Source: Polyangiaceae bacterium | GTDB taxonomy: Bacteria > Myxococcota_A > Polyangia > Polyangiales > Polyangiaceae | NCBI GenBank assembly: GCA_025937785.1 | Contig: JAICQQ010000088.1 | Coordinates: 1 to 32,140, forward strand | Direction of reading: 5' to 3' | Length of the DNA: 32,140 nucleotides | In this document: positions 1-8,296 of the stretch, piece after piece | Position numbering within the stretch: the stretch's first letter is position 1 | Layout: each line of letters starts with the position of its first letter | Translations under genes and position numbers: made by a program | The notes under the pieces: model-generated | Seen by the model: the letters and a program-made list of their open reading frames with translations, nothing else | Told to the model about the DNA's origin: nothing | Database searches by the model: none

Positions 1-513
1 CGCCTGCCAACGCTGGGTCGCCTGCCAACGCTGGGTCGCCTGCCAACGCTGGGTCGCCTGCCAACGCTGGATCGCCTGCCCACCCTGGGTCGCCTGCCAA
101 CGCTCGGTCGCCTGCTCGGACCCAAAGCAATGACGCCAGCCACCTGCTCGCGGGATCGCCAGCCGCCCGCGAGCTCTGCCCGCACACGCAGCAACCCACG
201 ACCCAAAGTGGGTCGCCTGCCAGCGCTGAGTCGCCTGCCAACGCTGAGTCGCCTGCCAGCGCTGAGTCGCCTGCCCACCCTGGGTCGCCTGCCAACGCTG
301 GGGCGCCTGCCAACGCTGGGTCGCCTGCCAACGCTGGGTCGCCTGCCAACGCTGGGTCGCCTGGCCGGACCCAAAGCAATGACGCCAGCGACCCGCTCGC
401 GGGATCGCCAGCCGCCCGCGAGCTCTGCCCGGACACGCAGCCGCCCACGACCCAAAGTGGGTCGCCTGCCAACGCTGGGTCGCCTGCCAACGCTCGGTCG
501 CCTGCCAACGCTC
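1..513 (+). repeat. 18-bp tandem array with 249-bp higher-order duplication
   Basis: The 18-bp unit cgcctgccaacgctgggt, with variants, fills 1-116, about 210-360 and about 460-513. Two nearly identical 105-bp spacer segments interrupt it at 117-221 and 366-470. They differ at about five positions and sit exactly 249 bp (83 codons) apart. All unit lengths are multiples of three, so the array stays in frame and encodes SPANAG. The array continues off the left edge. Confidence 0.9.
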
Positions 514-827
514 GGTCCCCGGAGAGGGAAGCGACCGAATGGCGGGAGGTTCCCGCTGCCCTCCCGACAGTCCCGTCAAGGAAACCGACACCGGCGCGCA
601 AAGGACGACCTGCGGCCGGGGCGCCGCATACTGACGCTGAAGGCAAGCCGCTGTCCGCCGACGTTCGCCTGCTGTACGAGCTGATTGCCACGGGAGGAGA
701 CTGGAACGTGGTGACGCTTGGTGAGGCCACTGGAATGCCCAAGCCGAGACTGGTCACCGCGTTGGTGGATCTCGAGTGCACACGTCTGGTGACGCGGGAC
801 GTGATGGGGTTCTTCGAGGCAAGGTAG
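1..827 (+). CDS. dprA: Probable DprA C-terminus with SPANAG repeat linker (5' partial)
   Basis: An open frame runs from the left edge (codons starting at position 3) to TAG at 825-827, so only the last 274 codons are present. The first ~170 residues are low-complexity SPANAG/SPASAE repeats with two copies of a TQSNDAS...ARELCP segment. A basic Pro/Arg stretch follows. The last ~60 residues form a winged-helix-like module: LSADVRLLYELI, then GEATGMPKPRLVTALVDLE, then GFFEAR at the end. This layout (predicted helix, recognition helix LxxLE, short wing ending in GxF) resembles the C-terminal domain of DprA, which loads RecA onto incoming single-stranded DNA. The Rossmann core would lie outside the window, so the name rests on the winged helix alone; another wHTH protein is possible. 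The overlapping GRLPTL frame at 130-684 is a shadow, because only this frame reaches the folded domain. Confidence 0.5.
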   Translation, partial: PANAGSPANAGSPANAGSPANAGSPAHPGSPANARSPARTQSNDASHLLAGSPAARELCPHTQQPTTQSGSPASAESPANAESPASAESPAHPGSPANAGAPANAGSPANAGSPANAGSPGRTQSNDASDPLAGSPAARELCPDTQPPTTQSGSPANAGSPANARSPANARSPEREATEWREVPAALPTVPSRKPTPARKGRPAAGAPHTDAEGKPLSADVRLLYELIATGGDWNVVTLGEATGMPKPRLVTALVDLECTRLVTRDVMGFFEAR

Positions 828-971
828 AAAAAGGTGGGCTAGCCTCGCGAGTAGACTCCGGTTTCGTGATCGGGCATGCACGGCAGCCGGGTGTCCGCTA
901 TACGCCGGGCGCCATTTCCGGGCCGCCAAGCCCATCGACTGAACCCCCAGAGCAAACCTGACACCACGAAG

Positions 972-2189
972 ATGCCCATGACTCTCGATCCGAACACCCC
1001 GAAGGACCAAGCGCTGAGCGCACTCGAAAGCGCGGGCGCCGAAGCGCCCCGCCTGATCCAGCTCTGGCTCGATCATGCCAACGCTCCCGCACTTTCGGAA
1101 ATCTCTGCGCACGGCTTGGGTGACTCGCGCCGCCGGGCACGCAAGGCCCTCCGAGTACTGCAAAGCCGAGGCGTGACGATACCGAAGCAGAAGCGCGTGG
1201 TAACGCTCGGTGCCAAGGAGACACAGACGACCAAGGCATGGCTGTTGGCGCCCGACCCGGCGTACAACATCTTGCTCGTGTTGGCGCGACGCTCCGATAC
1301 GAGCCGGTATCAAACTGCGCTCGTGTACCTGAACGACGACTATGGTGTCACGCAGGTGCAGCAAGGCGAGTACTCTCAGAGCGCACTGAAGAAGACCCTC
1401 GAGGGCCTCGTGCCGGGGGGGCGCTACAAGCCGGCGGAGGTCAGTGTCGCCTGGGCGCGAGCGCGGATTTTCGAGGCGCTCGCCCGGCAACGTCAACGCG
1501 GGCTCGTCGAGCCGCTCGGGTTGACGTCGGTTGCTGGCTTGCTGGGGTCGCCGCCCACGCAAGAAATCGTCCATCCGTTCGACGCCGAGGGTCTCGAGGT
1601 GGCTCTCGAGGACGCGCGCGAGATGAGCAAGGACTCGGGGTCACTACACAACTTGGCGGAGTTCGCCGCCTGGCTCCCGTCCCGACGCGCAATCGACGCC
1701 ATGCTCGAGGACGTGGGCAAGAATCTCAAACCCGGAGAACAGCCGGACCAATCGCAGCTGCAGTTACTGCTACAGGCTGCCGTGGTCAGCGCGACCGACC
1801 GCTATTTCACCCCAGAGCAGCGCGAACGTCTGGTACGGGCGATGAAAGACAGCGCGGTTTCGATCCTCGCGCGCGAGGGAGAAACGACCGCGCTGCGTGT
1901 CGCCGCGGTGATGCAGTGCATCACGAGCGCTGGGTTGATCACCGACCCGCCGAGCGATGTACCGTTCCTCAAAGCCTTTTTCGACAAGGCCGTCGCTTAC
2001 CTGCTGGCGGAGGGGAAAGGAAGCTTGCGGATCCCGATTCCTGCGGGGCAGCCGGGCACAGAACCCGTGGCTCCCATAAATCCCATGTCTCAGAGTCCCA
2101 TGCCTCAGAGTCCCATGCCTCAGAGTCCCATGCCTCAGAGTCCCATGCCTCCCGAGGCCGCCGCCGAAAGCGATGACCCCAACGAATGA
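972..2189 (+). CDS. Conserved-looking hypothetical protein with QSPMP tail
   Basis: A 405-residue soluble protein that I do not recognise. The frame is open from 876, but ATG at 972 (or 978) gives the natural start MPMTLDPNTPKDQAL; the upstream stretch looks untranslated and no strong ribosome site is visible. The protein is largely alpha-helical in character, with no signal peptide or membrane segment. A basic region GDSRRRARKALRVLQSRG lies near residues 50-67. The C-terminal half is rich in Ala/Leu helices that could form an armadillo-like bundle, which is only a guess. The end carries four to five QSPMP repeats and an acidic tail. It follows the DprA-like gene by 144 bp on the same strand. 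The 876 start would overlap nothing but has no support. Confidence 0.75.
   Translation: MPMTLDPNTPKDQALSALESAGAEAPRLIQLWLDHANAPALSEISAHGLGDSRRRARKALRVLQSRGVTIPKQKRVVTLGAKETQTTKAWLLAPDPAYNILLVLARRSDTSRYQTALVYLNDDYGVTQVQQGEYSQSALKKTLEGLVPGGRYKPAEVSVAWARARIFEALARQRQRGLVEPLGLTSVAGLLGSPPTQEIVHPFDAEGLEVALEDAREMSKDSGSLHNLAEFAAWLPSRRAIDAMLEDVGKNLKPGEQPDQSQLQLLLQAAVVSATDRYFTPEQRERLVRAMKDSAVSILAREGETTALRVAAVMQCITSAGLITDPPSDVPFLKAFFDKAVAYLLAEGKGSLRIPIPAGQPGTEPVAPINPMSQSPMPQSPMPQSPMPQSPMPPEAAAESDDPNE
2081..2151 (+). repeat. 15-bp tandem repeat in coding sequence
   Basis: Four full copies of tcccatgcctcagag (the first with c-to-t in the middle) cover 2081-2140, with a partial fifth copy to 2151. The unit is five codons long, so copy-number change would only lengthen or shorten the QSPMP tail of the host protein. 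Confidence 0.9.
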
Positions 2190-2192
2190 CGC

Positions 2193-2230
2193 ATGGCTAA
2201 CGCCCCTACCCCCCTGGGTGCGTTAGCCAT
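2193..2230. terminator. Inverted repeat between convergent genes, likely bidirectional terminator
   Basis: A perfect 11-bp inverted repeat, atggctaacgc (2193-2203) and gcgttagccat (2220-2230), flanks a 16-nt C-rich loop. It begins 3 bp after the stop of the 972-2189 gene and ends 7 bp before the stop of the minus-strand lipoprotein gene. The T-tract is weak on both strands (TTGATGTT on plus), so efficiency is uncertain. Confidence 0.7.
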
Positions 2231-2237
2231 TTGATGT

Positions 2238-3185
2238 TCAGAAGTAGAGGCCGACGTCGACGAGCTCCTCGTCGCTGCGGATGACGTAGTTCGGATCCTC
2301 GTCGGTTGCGCCGTTGCACAGCACGGTCACCGAACGCGGATCGTTCCCGGTTACATCGCATCCCCTCGGGCTCGCGGGATCGATCAGTACGTCACCCCCG
2401 ACTGACCGCGCAGAAACGCTGAACGGATCTTCCGTCGAAGGGAACGCGATCGCCAGGTCGCCGAGTTCGCCCGACGACTTGAAGATCTGGCGCACGTCGC
2501 CTCCGCGTGTGATCGCACCGATCGCGACGTCGGTCGAACCGTTCTTGCAGTTGATGTCGATGTGGGGAGCACGCCCGGTGTGGATCTCGCAGCTCCCGTT
2601 CTGGCTCTCGACGAGCACAGCAGCGGCGTCACCCACGTCGTCGATGTCGGTGGAGCCGTTGTTCTGAGCAACGGTGAGGCGACCGTTGAATGAGCTCGGT
2701 AGTTCGACCTCGATCTCGGCGCCCAGACTGTTGACGGAGTTGTCGCGCCGCGACTGGACCAGGTAATGGCCGTCGTCTTCTTCGAAGATCAGGTCTTGAT
2801 CGGCCAGGTCGTCATCGATGGGCGCACAGCGGTCGCCCGGAGTGGGCGCCTCGTCATCGCAGATATCGTGAGCGCGCGCGACGAACGGCTTGAACGTCGC
2901 GAGCACGTCGTCTCGGTTGGTGACCTTGACAGACACCGATCCGTTCCCGCTGTTGATCACCACGTTCTTCCCTGACTCGTAGTCGCCGCGGAACTGCTCG
3001 GTGTCCCCCCACCATTTCTTGGTGGACACGAATTCGAGACAGGCGCCGTCCTCTTTTTCCGTCTTCTCTTTACCGTCCTCGACCTCGACCCGCTTCGTAT
3101 CGTCGCAGTCACGGGCCTCGCAACCCGCCAACGAAACCAGGAGAACGCCGAGCACTGCAGTGGGCAGGGTGAACACTCTTGTCAT
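2238..3185 (-). CDS. DUF4097-like lipoprotein
   Basis: A 315-residue predicted lipoprotein. The frame opens at 3254, but ATG at 3185 is preceded by AGAGG at good spacing and begins MTRVFTLPTAVLGVLLVSLAGC, a signal peptide with lipobox LAGC and Cys22. Residue +2 is Glu, which does not exclude outer-membrane delivery in this group. The mature part starts with an acidic Cys-rich stretch. It then shows repeated short beta-strand motifs of the type NGSVSVKVTN, NNGSTDIDDV, QNGSCEIHTG and KNGSTDVAIG, the strand-turn periodicity of DUF4097 putative adhesin beta-solenoids. No enzyme motif is visible. It probably sits in the envelope; the ligand is unknown. It is convergent with the gene before it and separated by ~190 bp from the aminotransferase gene behind it, so it probably has its own promoter. 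Confidence 0.8.
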   Translation of the reverse strand: MTRVFTLPTAVLGVLLVSLAGCEARDCDDTKRVEVEDGKEKTEKEDGACLEFVSTKKWWGDTEQFRGDYESGKNVVINSGNGSVSVKVTNRDDVLATFKPFVARAHDICDDEAPTPGDRCAPIDDDLADQDLIFEEDDGHYLVQSRRDNSVNSLGAEIEVELPSSFNGRLTVAQNNGSTDIDDVGDAAAVLVESQNGSCEIHTGRAPHIDINCKNGSTDVAIGAITRGGDVRQIFKSSGELGDLAIAFPSTEDPFSVSARSVGGDVLIDPASPRGCDVTGNDPRSVTVLCNGATDEDPNYVIRSDEELVDVGLYF

Positions 3186-3376
3186 CGCACAAACCTCTCG
3201 TCTCAAGCATACGCGGGCGAGATGCCCGAAATTCCCCAGGTCAGGCGGCGCCAACCTGGGACCGATTCAAGCCTAAAGCTTAGACCCGCCTTCTGCGAAC
3301 TCGATTCACCCGCACCGGCCCAAACCCCCAAATGTACTCCCACATGGTCGCACCTGAAGGGACCACCGGGGCTGGT

Positions 3377-4261
3377 TCAGCGAACGCTCTGAGCCAGACC
3401 CATATCTCGCGCGACGTGTTCGCGGAACTTTTCGAGCAGGGCAAGGGTCAGGGGTCCTGGCGCCCCCCCGCCTACTGGCCGGCCATCGACCCGCACGACG
3501 GGCAAAAGCTCGCGGATGCTGGAGCACACGAACAGCTCATCGTGGCCGCAAAGCGACGCTTGGTCAAAGGCACGATAACGAACGGGGAGCGCCAGATCGG
3601 TGGCAGCTTCGAGCACCCGTCGGCGTGTGATACCGGGGAGGATGCCCGAGCTCTCTGGTGGGGTGATGAGCTCGCCGGCTTGAACGGCGAACACGTTGGA
3701 CGTGGAGCCCTCGACGATGCGACCAGTGTGGTCGGTGATCAGCGCCTCGCTCGCGCCGGCGGCCCGCGCTTCGCGCATGGCCAGCACGGCAACCAGATAG
3801 TTGGCCACCTTAGCGCCGGCAGCCGCCGTCGCATCGCCGAAGCGCTGGGTTTTGAAGGTGATGGCGGCGATGCCTTGCGCATATGCGGTGGCGGGCGGAG
3901 GCTCGAGGCGATCCACGATGATGACGCGCGCTGAATGCTCGGTGGTGCTGGGATCCAGCCCCATGGCGCCTCGGCCACGGGTTACCATCACCCGGATGTA
4001 GCTTTCGGGGTTTTGGGCGGCGTCAACGGCAACTCGCACCTCGGCATGGAGCACGTCGAGCGGCACAGGTAGCGGGATGAAAACACGACCTGCCGACCAT
4101 GCGAGACGCTCAAGATGCTGGTCTATCTCGAAGGGTAACCCGCCATAGGTGCGGATCGTTTCGAACACCGCGTCGCCGTACAAGAACCCACGATCGAAAA
4201 CGCTGATGGTGGCCTGGTCCGGCTCCAGCAGGTTTCCGTCGATCATGACCTTCTGGCTCAT
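3377..4261 (-). CDS. Class IV PLP-dependent aminotransferase (IlvE/D-amino acid aminotransferase family)
   Basis: 294 residues, the usual length for fold-type IV aminotransferases. Visible family marks: the N-terminal substrate-loop motif SVFDRGFLYGDAVFETIR (residues 20-37); the PLP lysine, inferred as Lys151 in GAKVANYL; the glutamate of VEGSTSNVF (Glu184), which in the family contacts the pyridine nitrogen; and LPGITRRRVLE (208-218). The sequence fits branched-chain aminotransferase, D-amino acid aminotransferase or aminodeoxychorismate lyase about equally, so I give no symbol. It starts 63 bp after the stop of the DUF374 acyltransferase gene on the same strand, and the two may be co-transcribed with the small cytochrome gene further upstream. 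No clear Shine-Dalgarno site precedes the ATG. Confidence 0.9.
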   Translation of the reverse strand: MSQKVMIDGNLLEPDQATISVFDRGFLYGDAVFETIRTYGGLPFEIDQHLERLAWSAGRVFIPLPVPLDVLHAEVRVAVDAAQNPESYIRVMVTRGRGAMGLDPSTTEHSARVIIVDRLEPPPATAYAQGIAAITFKTQRFGDATAAAGAKVANYLVAVLAMREARAAGASEALITDHTGRIVEGSTSNVFAVQAGELITPPESSGILPGITRRRVLEAATDLALPVRYRAFDQASLCGHDELFVCSSIRELLPVVRVDGRPVGGGAPGPLTLALLEKFREHVARDMGLAQSVR

Positions 4262-4324
4262 TTCAAGGGACGCTTAGTGTGGGACCTTCGTAAACGCAAT
4301 CGCCAAACAGCGAACGTCCGGCAG

Positions 4325-4990
4325 TCAACGTCCTGGTGGGCGGGACCGCGTCGTAGCTTGGCACGCCTCGACGGCACGCGCGCGTTCTCGTTGGATCGCG
4401 CAGGCGAGCTCCAGGGCGCCCTCCGAGGTCGGAGCAAAGCTCCGCGGAGCGCCCACCGCGATGGTAACTGTCGTGAACGGAAGTGGGACTTCGAACCGAT
4501 CCCAGGTCCCCTGCAGCACCCATGCATGGCGCGCGGCCGAAGCGAGCGGAACGACTCGTGCTCGGCCGAGTTCGCCGACCACGAGCGCGCCTGGCTTGGC
4601 CCTGTACGCGGGCCCGCGTGGTCCGTCTACCGCGAACGCAGCGTCGGACCCGGCGCGAACCGCGCGGACCATGCCGCGCAAGCCGCGAGCGCCACCGCTC
4701 GTCGACGAGCCCCGTACCACGCGGAGCCCGAGGCGGCGCATCACGCTGGCCTGCAGCTCGCCATCGCGCGACAGACTCACCAGCGTCGTGAGCGGAGTTC
4801 TCCGACGCGCGGCCACCAGCGCCATTTGCTGCCCATGCCAGAAAGCGTACACCGCTCGCTCGCGGGGGGGTGCGTCGATCCAATGTACTCGCCAGGTCCT
4901 CGCCCAGATGTGCACCAGGACGCCTAACCAGCTCCCGAGCACGCGCCAGAGCCAGCGGTGTTCAGGGGCAGCTGCCACGCGGAGCTCCAC
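4325..4990 (-). CDS. DUF374 lysophospholipid acyltransferase family protein
   Basis: 221 residues from a GTG start. The protein has a hydrophobic N-terminal region (about residues 13-30), then YAFWHGQQMAL (48-58), SLSRDGEL (72-79), VVRGSS (91-96) and AFAVDGPRGPAYRAKPGAL (119-136 onward). FWHG, SxSxDGE, RGSS and DGPRGP are the hallmarks of the DUF374 branch of the LPLAT superfamily, thought to acylate lipid or lipid A-like substrates at the inner membrane. The start overlaps the last 29 bp of the upstream cytochrome gene; a GGA triplet lies ~10 nt before the GTG. A slightly later GTG (codon 5) would shorten the overlap. The actual acyl acceptor cannot be read from sequence. Confidence 0.85.
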   Translation of the reverse strand: MELRVAAAPEHRWLWRVLGSWLGVLVHIWARTWRVHWIDAPPRERAVYAFWHGQQMALVAARRRTPLTTLVSLSRDGELQASVMRRLGLRVVRGSSTSGGARGLRGMVRAVRAGSDAAFAVDGPRGPAYRAKPGALVVGELGRARVVPLASAARHAWVLQGTWDRFEVPLPFTTVTIAVGAPRSFAPTSEGALELACAIQRERARAVEACQATTRSRPPGR

Positions 4991-5468
4991 GACGCACCCA
5001 ATCCAAGAGCACCCGCTTCTCGTCGGCGGTCAAGGGTTCGATGGGCGGGTTCGCGGGAATGCGAAACGGCATGGTGCCATTCGCAATCACGCGCTCGAGC
5101 TGCAGGTGTACCTGTGCCTCCGCTCTGACGAACAATCGGGTGTCGTCCCAAGAGAGCAGTGGAAAAGGAGCACCGTGCCGCATGGGCCGAGTGTGACAGC
5201 GGCGGCACTTCGCCTCGAGGACGTCATCGACGGCACAAGGTAAGCCGGAGTTTGGAACCGAGAGCAACTCCACAGGAGGCTCACGCGGTAGCTCCAGCTG
5301 TCGCGACGAGATCGTCGGGTGCACAAGGCCTTCGGGCCGATGGGAAACCGCGTACAGTCCCGCTGCCGGCAGCACAACCGCGAGCGGCAGCAGCCACGGG
5401 GCTCGGTTGAGCAAGCGCGGGGTGGCGCTCTGGCGTTTGGACTTCAGCTGAGACGATGGTGGCGGCAT
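4962..5468 (-). CDS. Small membrane-anchored c-type cytochrome
   Basis: 168 residues from ATG at 5468; the longer frame to 5690 has an implausibly basic N-terminus and would run into the divergent gene. Residues ~23-41 form one membrane segment or uncleaved signal (PWLLPLAVVLPAAGLYAV). The periplasmic part carries one haem-c motif, CRRCH (88-92), and a downstream NGTMPFRIP whose Met133 is a plausible sixth ligand. The C-terminal TADEKRVLLDWVRRGAP is the helix typical of single-haem cytochrome domains found in planctomycetes and myxobacteria. Probable role: electron transfer in the periplasm. It is transcribed away from the 5570 gene and overlaps the DUF374 gene by 29 bp. Start choice is moderately sure. 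Confidence 0.75.
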   Translation of the reverse strand: MPPPSSQLKSKRQSATPRLLNRAPWLLPLAVVLPAAGLYAVSHRPEGLVHPTISSRQLELPREPPVELLSVPNSGLPCAVDDVLEAKCRRCHTRPMRHGAPFPLLSWDDTRLFVRAEAQVHLQLERVIANGTMPFRIPANPPIEPLTADEKRVLLDWVRRGAPRGSCP

Positions 5469-5569
5469 GCACGCTTCGGAGCGCGGAGGAAGCGCCAGTA
5501 TTCCCTGTTTCACCGCTGCGTGCGAGCGGCTCTTGCGAGCGCGGCCAGAGTTCTGAGATCCTCTGGCGC

Positions 5570-6424
5570 ATGATGTCCTCTGCCGAAAGCCTCCGCGCGT
5601 TGCTCGCAAAGCCCGGGCTCGTGACGATGCCCTGCTGTTTCGACGCGCTTTCCGCGCGCTTGGTCGAGTCGGCGGGGTTTCCGCTGACATTCATGAGTGG
5701 GTTCGCCGTGTCGGCAACGCGGCTCGCCTTGCCCGATACCGGCTTGATCTCATACGCCGAGATGCTGGATCAAGGACGCGACATCTGCGCGGCCGTCAGG
5801 ATTCCGGTGATCGGGGATGCAGATACCGGCTACGGCAACGCCGTCAACGTGAAGCGAACGTTGCAGGGCTACGCGCGCGCCGGGTTCGCTTGTGCCATGA
5901 TCGAAGATCAGCAGTGGCCGAAGCGGTGCGGGCACACGGACGGCAAGCAGGTGGTCTCGCGGGACGAGGCGTTCGCGCGCGTCCGCGCTGCCGTCGACGC
6001 CCAGCGAGAGGGTGCCGACGTTCTGATTCTAGCCAGGACCGACGCGCGTCAGACGCATGGCTTCGACGAAGCGCTGGCCCGAGTCCGCGGTTTCGAAGAG
6101 ATCGGGGCCGATATCGTCTTTCTCGAGGCGCCAGAGAGCGTGGACGAGATGCGCGCCTTCTGTCAGGCGGCTCGGGCCCCCACCCTCGCGAACATGATCG
6201 AGAATGGGAAGACACCTCTGCTGGCGCCCGCGGCGCTCGAAGAGCTGGGGTTCAAAATCGCCGCCTACCCACTGACCCTGCTCAGCAGCGCCGTGGCGGC
6301 GATGCAAGCGACCCTCCGCGATCTTTCGCGCGGCATCCCCCCTCGGCAGCTCGTACCCTTTACCGAGCTGCAGGAGCTGGTCGGCTTTGCCAACTACGAT
6401 CGGGAACGAGCCCGTTACGAGTAG
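5570..6424 (+). CDS. Isocitrate lyase/phosphoenolpyruvate mutase family protein
   Basis: 284 residues from ATG ATG at 5570/5573; the open frame upstream to 5456 overlaps the divergent cytochrome start and is unlikely to be coding. Family marks: PCCFDALSARLVESAGF (21-37), metal-binding GDADTGYGN (82-90), IEDQQWPKRCGH (111-122) with the K-R-C-G-H catalytic loop of isocitrate and 2-methylisocitrate lyases, ILARTDAR (153-160), and IVFLEAPES. The catalytic Cys120 argues for a C-C lyase over a phosphomutase, which uses a different loop. Length fits the short PrpB-like subclass. Substrate (methylisocitrate, oxaloacetate or another 2-oxo/hydroxy acid) is not decidable. No prpC/prpD partner lies nearby. 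The ~100 bp before it holds the divergent promoters. Confidence 0.88.
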   Translation: MMSSAESLRALLAKPGLVTMPCCFDALSARLVESAGFPLTFMSGFAVSATRLALPDTGLISYAEMLDQGRDICAAVRIPVIGDADTGYGNAVNVKRTLQGYARAGFACAMIEDQQWPKRCGHTDGKQVVSRDEAFARVRAAVDAQREGADVLILARTDARQTHGFDEALARVRGFEEIGADIVFLEAPESVDEMRAFCQAARAPTLANMIENGKTPLLAPAALEELGFKIAAYPLTLLSSAVAAMQATLRDLSRGIPPRQLVPFTELQELVGFANYDRERARYE

Positions 6425-6547
6425 GCCGTCAGCAACGCAGCCGCGACATTTTGCGAGGCCAGGGAGCCAGTCGCGGAGCACGATGGGCGGTCAAAAGTTC
6501 CCCCACGACCGCAAATTTCGCCAACGACTGACGTACGACCGTCCGCG

Positions 6548-8296
6548 TTGCATCTCCAAACGCGCGGCAGCGGCCCGAAGGTCAGCCCAGCCGTTGACTC
6601 GACGGCCTCGAAGGGTAAACCTGAGAGCGTCTTGCAGTGCACCTCGGTATCCGCGTCCGGGCGCGTAGCGCTCTTGGTGAGCGCAATTGGGCTCGCCGCC
6701 TCGGCGTGCCAGGAGCCCGAGGCTCCGAACAAGCCCCCTCCTGACGTCGGGCAGCCGTTGATGTGCGAGCGGACGCAGCCCGGCTCCGCCACGTTGCGTT
6801 TGCTGACCAGAACCCAATACGACAACACCCTGCGAGATCTGCTCGGGGATACCACCAACCCGTCCCAGGCCTTCCCACCAGAGCACCGGGTCGAGAACTT
6901 CGAGAACAACGCCGAGACGCACAAGGCCAACCCGTTGCTGGTCGAGAAGTACTGGGGGGCGGCGCGTGATGTTTCCGCCCGCGCCGTCGCGGAGCGCATC
7001 GAGACCTTCGCGCCGTGCCCCGACGGGGATTCGCTCGCTTGTCTGGACTCGTTCTTGACGAATTTCGGAAAGCGCGCGTTTCGCCGCCCCATCCTCGCGG
7101 AGGAGAAGCAGGGCTACCGCCAATTGTTCGAGAAAGCCGAGCCGACGCTCGGGTACTCGGCGGCCGTGGGACTGGTGCTCGAAGCCCTGTTGCAGTCCCC
7201 ACAGTTTTTGTATCGTGTCGAAGCCACGGTCGCGGCCACCCCAGAAACCGGAGCGATCCCTCTGGGGGGCTACGAGCTAGCCTCGCGTTTGTCGTACTTT
7301 TTGTGGAACTCGATGCCGGACGACGAGCTGTTCCGCGCTGCGGAAGCGCAAGAGCTGACCACCGCCGAGCAGGTCGAAGCGCAAGCAAGACGCATGCTCG
7401 CCGCACCGAGGACGCGCGCGATGGTCAGCGATTTCCACCGGCAATGGCTCGACATGGCTCGCTTCGACGGGCTCGCCCGCGATGACGTGAGTCTCCCGGA
7501 CTTGGACGCGCAAGCCCTCGCGGACGCTTGGAAGCAGTCGCTGCTCTCTTACATCGACTTCGTGTACTGGAGCAGCAGCGGCACCCTACGAGAGCTGTTC
7601 AGCTCGGACCTGGTGTTCGTGAATCCTGCGCTCGCTGGCATCTATGGTGTCACGGCCCCTGCCGACACGTTCGCCGCCGTGGCACAACCGGAACAGCGAG
7701 CGGGGCTGTTGACGCAACCGGCGCTGATGGCGTTGTTGTCCCACGCAGATCAGTCGTCGCCGATCCAGCGCGGCGTGTTCGTGCGTGCTCAGATCCTGTG
7801 CGATCCGCCCGCTCCCCCGCCACCCACCGTCGACAACAACCCACCCGATCCGGACCCTTCGCTGACGACGCGTGAACGGTTCAAGGTGCACACGGCGAAT
7901 GCAGCGTGTGCGCAGTGTCACCAGCTGATCGATCCGCTCGGATTCGGTTTCGAGAACTACGATCACTTCGGGCGGTTCCGCAGCGCAGAGAACCAATTGC
8001 CGGTGGACGCTTCGGGTGCCATCGTCGACTCCCCCGACCCAACCATCGACGGCCCCTTCACCACCCCGTTCGAGCTCGCCCAACGGCTGAGCTCCAGCGA
8101 GGCCGTTCTGAACTGCCTGACCACCCATTGGTACAGGTTCGCCATGGGCCGCGTCGAGGGGGAGTCGGACGTGTGCAGTCTCGATCAGGCGAGGACGAAG
8201 TTCGTTTCTGCCGGCGGCGACCTCAAAGAGCTGTTGGTCGCGCTGACGCTGACCGACGCCTTCCTGTACCGCCCCGCCATGGCGGAGGGCCTCTGA
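6548..8296 (+). CDS. Secreted DUF1592-family haem-motif protein
   Basis: 582 residues as drawn from ATG at 6548. A hydrophobic segment, GRVALLVSAIGLAASAC (38-54), ends in a possible lipobox (Cys54). An in-frame TTG at 6632, preceded by GAGAG, would give a more normal signal length, so the true start may be 6632. The domain order matches the planctomycete/myxobacterial family: DUF1587-like (LRLLTRTQYDNTLRDLLG, ~84-100), DUF1595-like (FGKRAFRRPI), DUF1592 (YELASRLSYFLWNSMPDDEL), DUF1588-like (QRAGLLTQPALMALLSHADQSSPIQRG, then a haem-c motif CAQCH at 454-458 followed by LIDPLGFGFENYD) and DUF1585-like at the end. The haem motif suggests a periplasmic or surface redox role; the reaction is unknown. 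A run of four prolines, APPPPT, is present. Its stop overlaps the next start by one base, so the two are coupled. Confidence 0.92.
   Translation: MHLQTRGSGPKVSPAVDSTASKGKPESVLQCTSVSASGRVALLVSAIGLAASACQEPEAPNKPPPDVGQPLMCERTQPGSATLRLLTRTQYDNTLRDLLGDTTNPSQAFPPEHRVENFENNAETHKANPLLVEKYWGAARDVSARAVAERIETFAPCPDGDSLACLDSFLTNFGKRAFRRPILAEEKQGYRQLFEKAEPTLGYSAAVGLVLEALLQSPQFLYRVEATVAATPETGAIPLGGYELASRLSYFLWNSMPDDELFRAAEAQELTTAEQVEAQARRMLAAPRTRAMVSDFHRQWLDMARFDGLARDDVSLPDLDAQALADAWKQSLLSYIDFVYWSSSGTLRELFSSDLVFVNPALAGIYGVTAPADTFAAVAQPEQRAGLLTQPALMALLSHADQSSPIQRGVFVRAQILCDPPAPPPPTVDNNPPDPDPSLTTRERFKVHTANAACAQCHQLIDPLGFGFENYDHFGRFRSAENQLPVDASGAIVDSPDPTIDGPFTTPFELAQRLSSSEAVLNCLTTHWYRFAMGRVEGESDVCSLDQARTKFVSAGGDLKELLVALTLTDAFLYRPAMAEGL

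Noticed and set aside
130..684. 184-residue ORF of GRLPTL repeats
   Set aside because: It is the +1 shadow of the 18-bp array; the frame that continues into a folded winged-helix domain is the one ending at 827.
576..1574. 332-codon minus-strand ORF over the repeat region and the 972 gene
   Set aside because: Arginine-rich, covers two unrelated plus-strand genes, no domain logic.
4263..5243. Long ORFs in several frames around the DUF374 gene (4263-4883, 4277-4927, 4461-5243)
   Set aside because: All are Arg/Pro-rich shadows; only the 4325-4990 minus frame carries family motifs.
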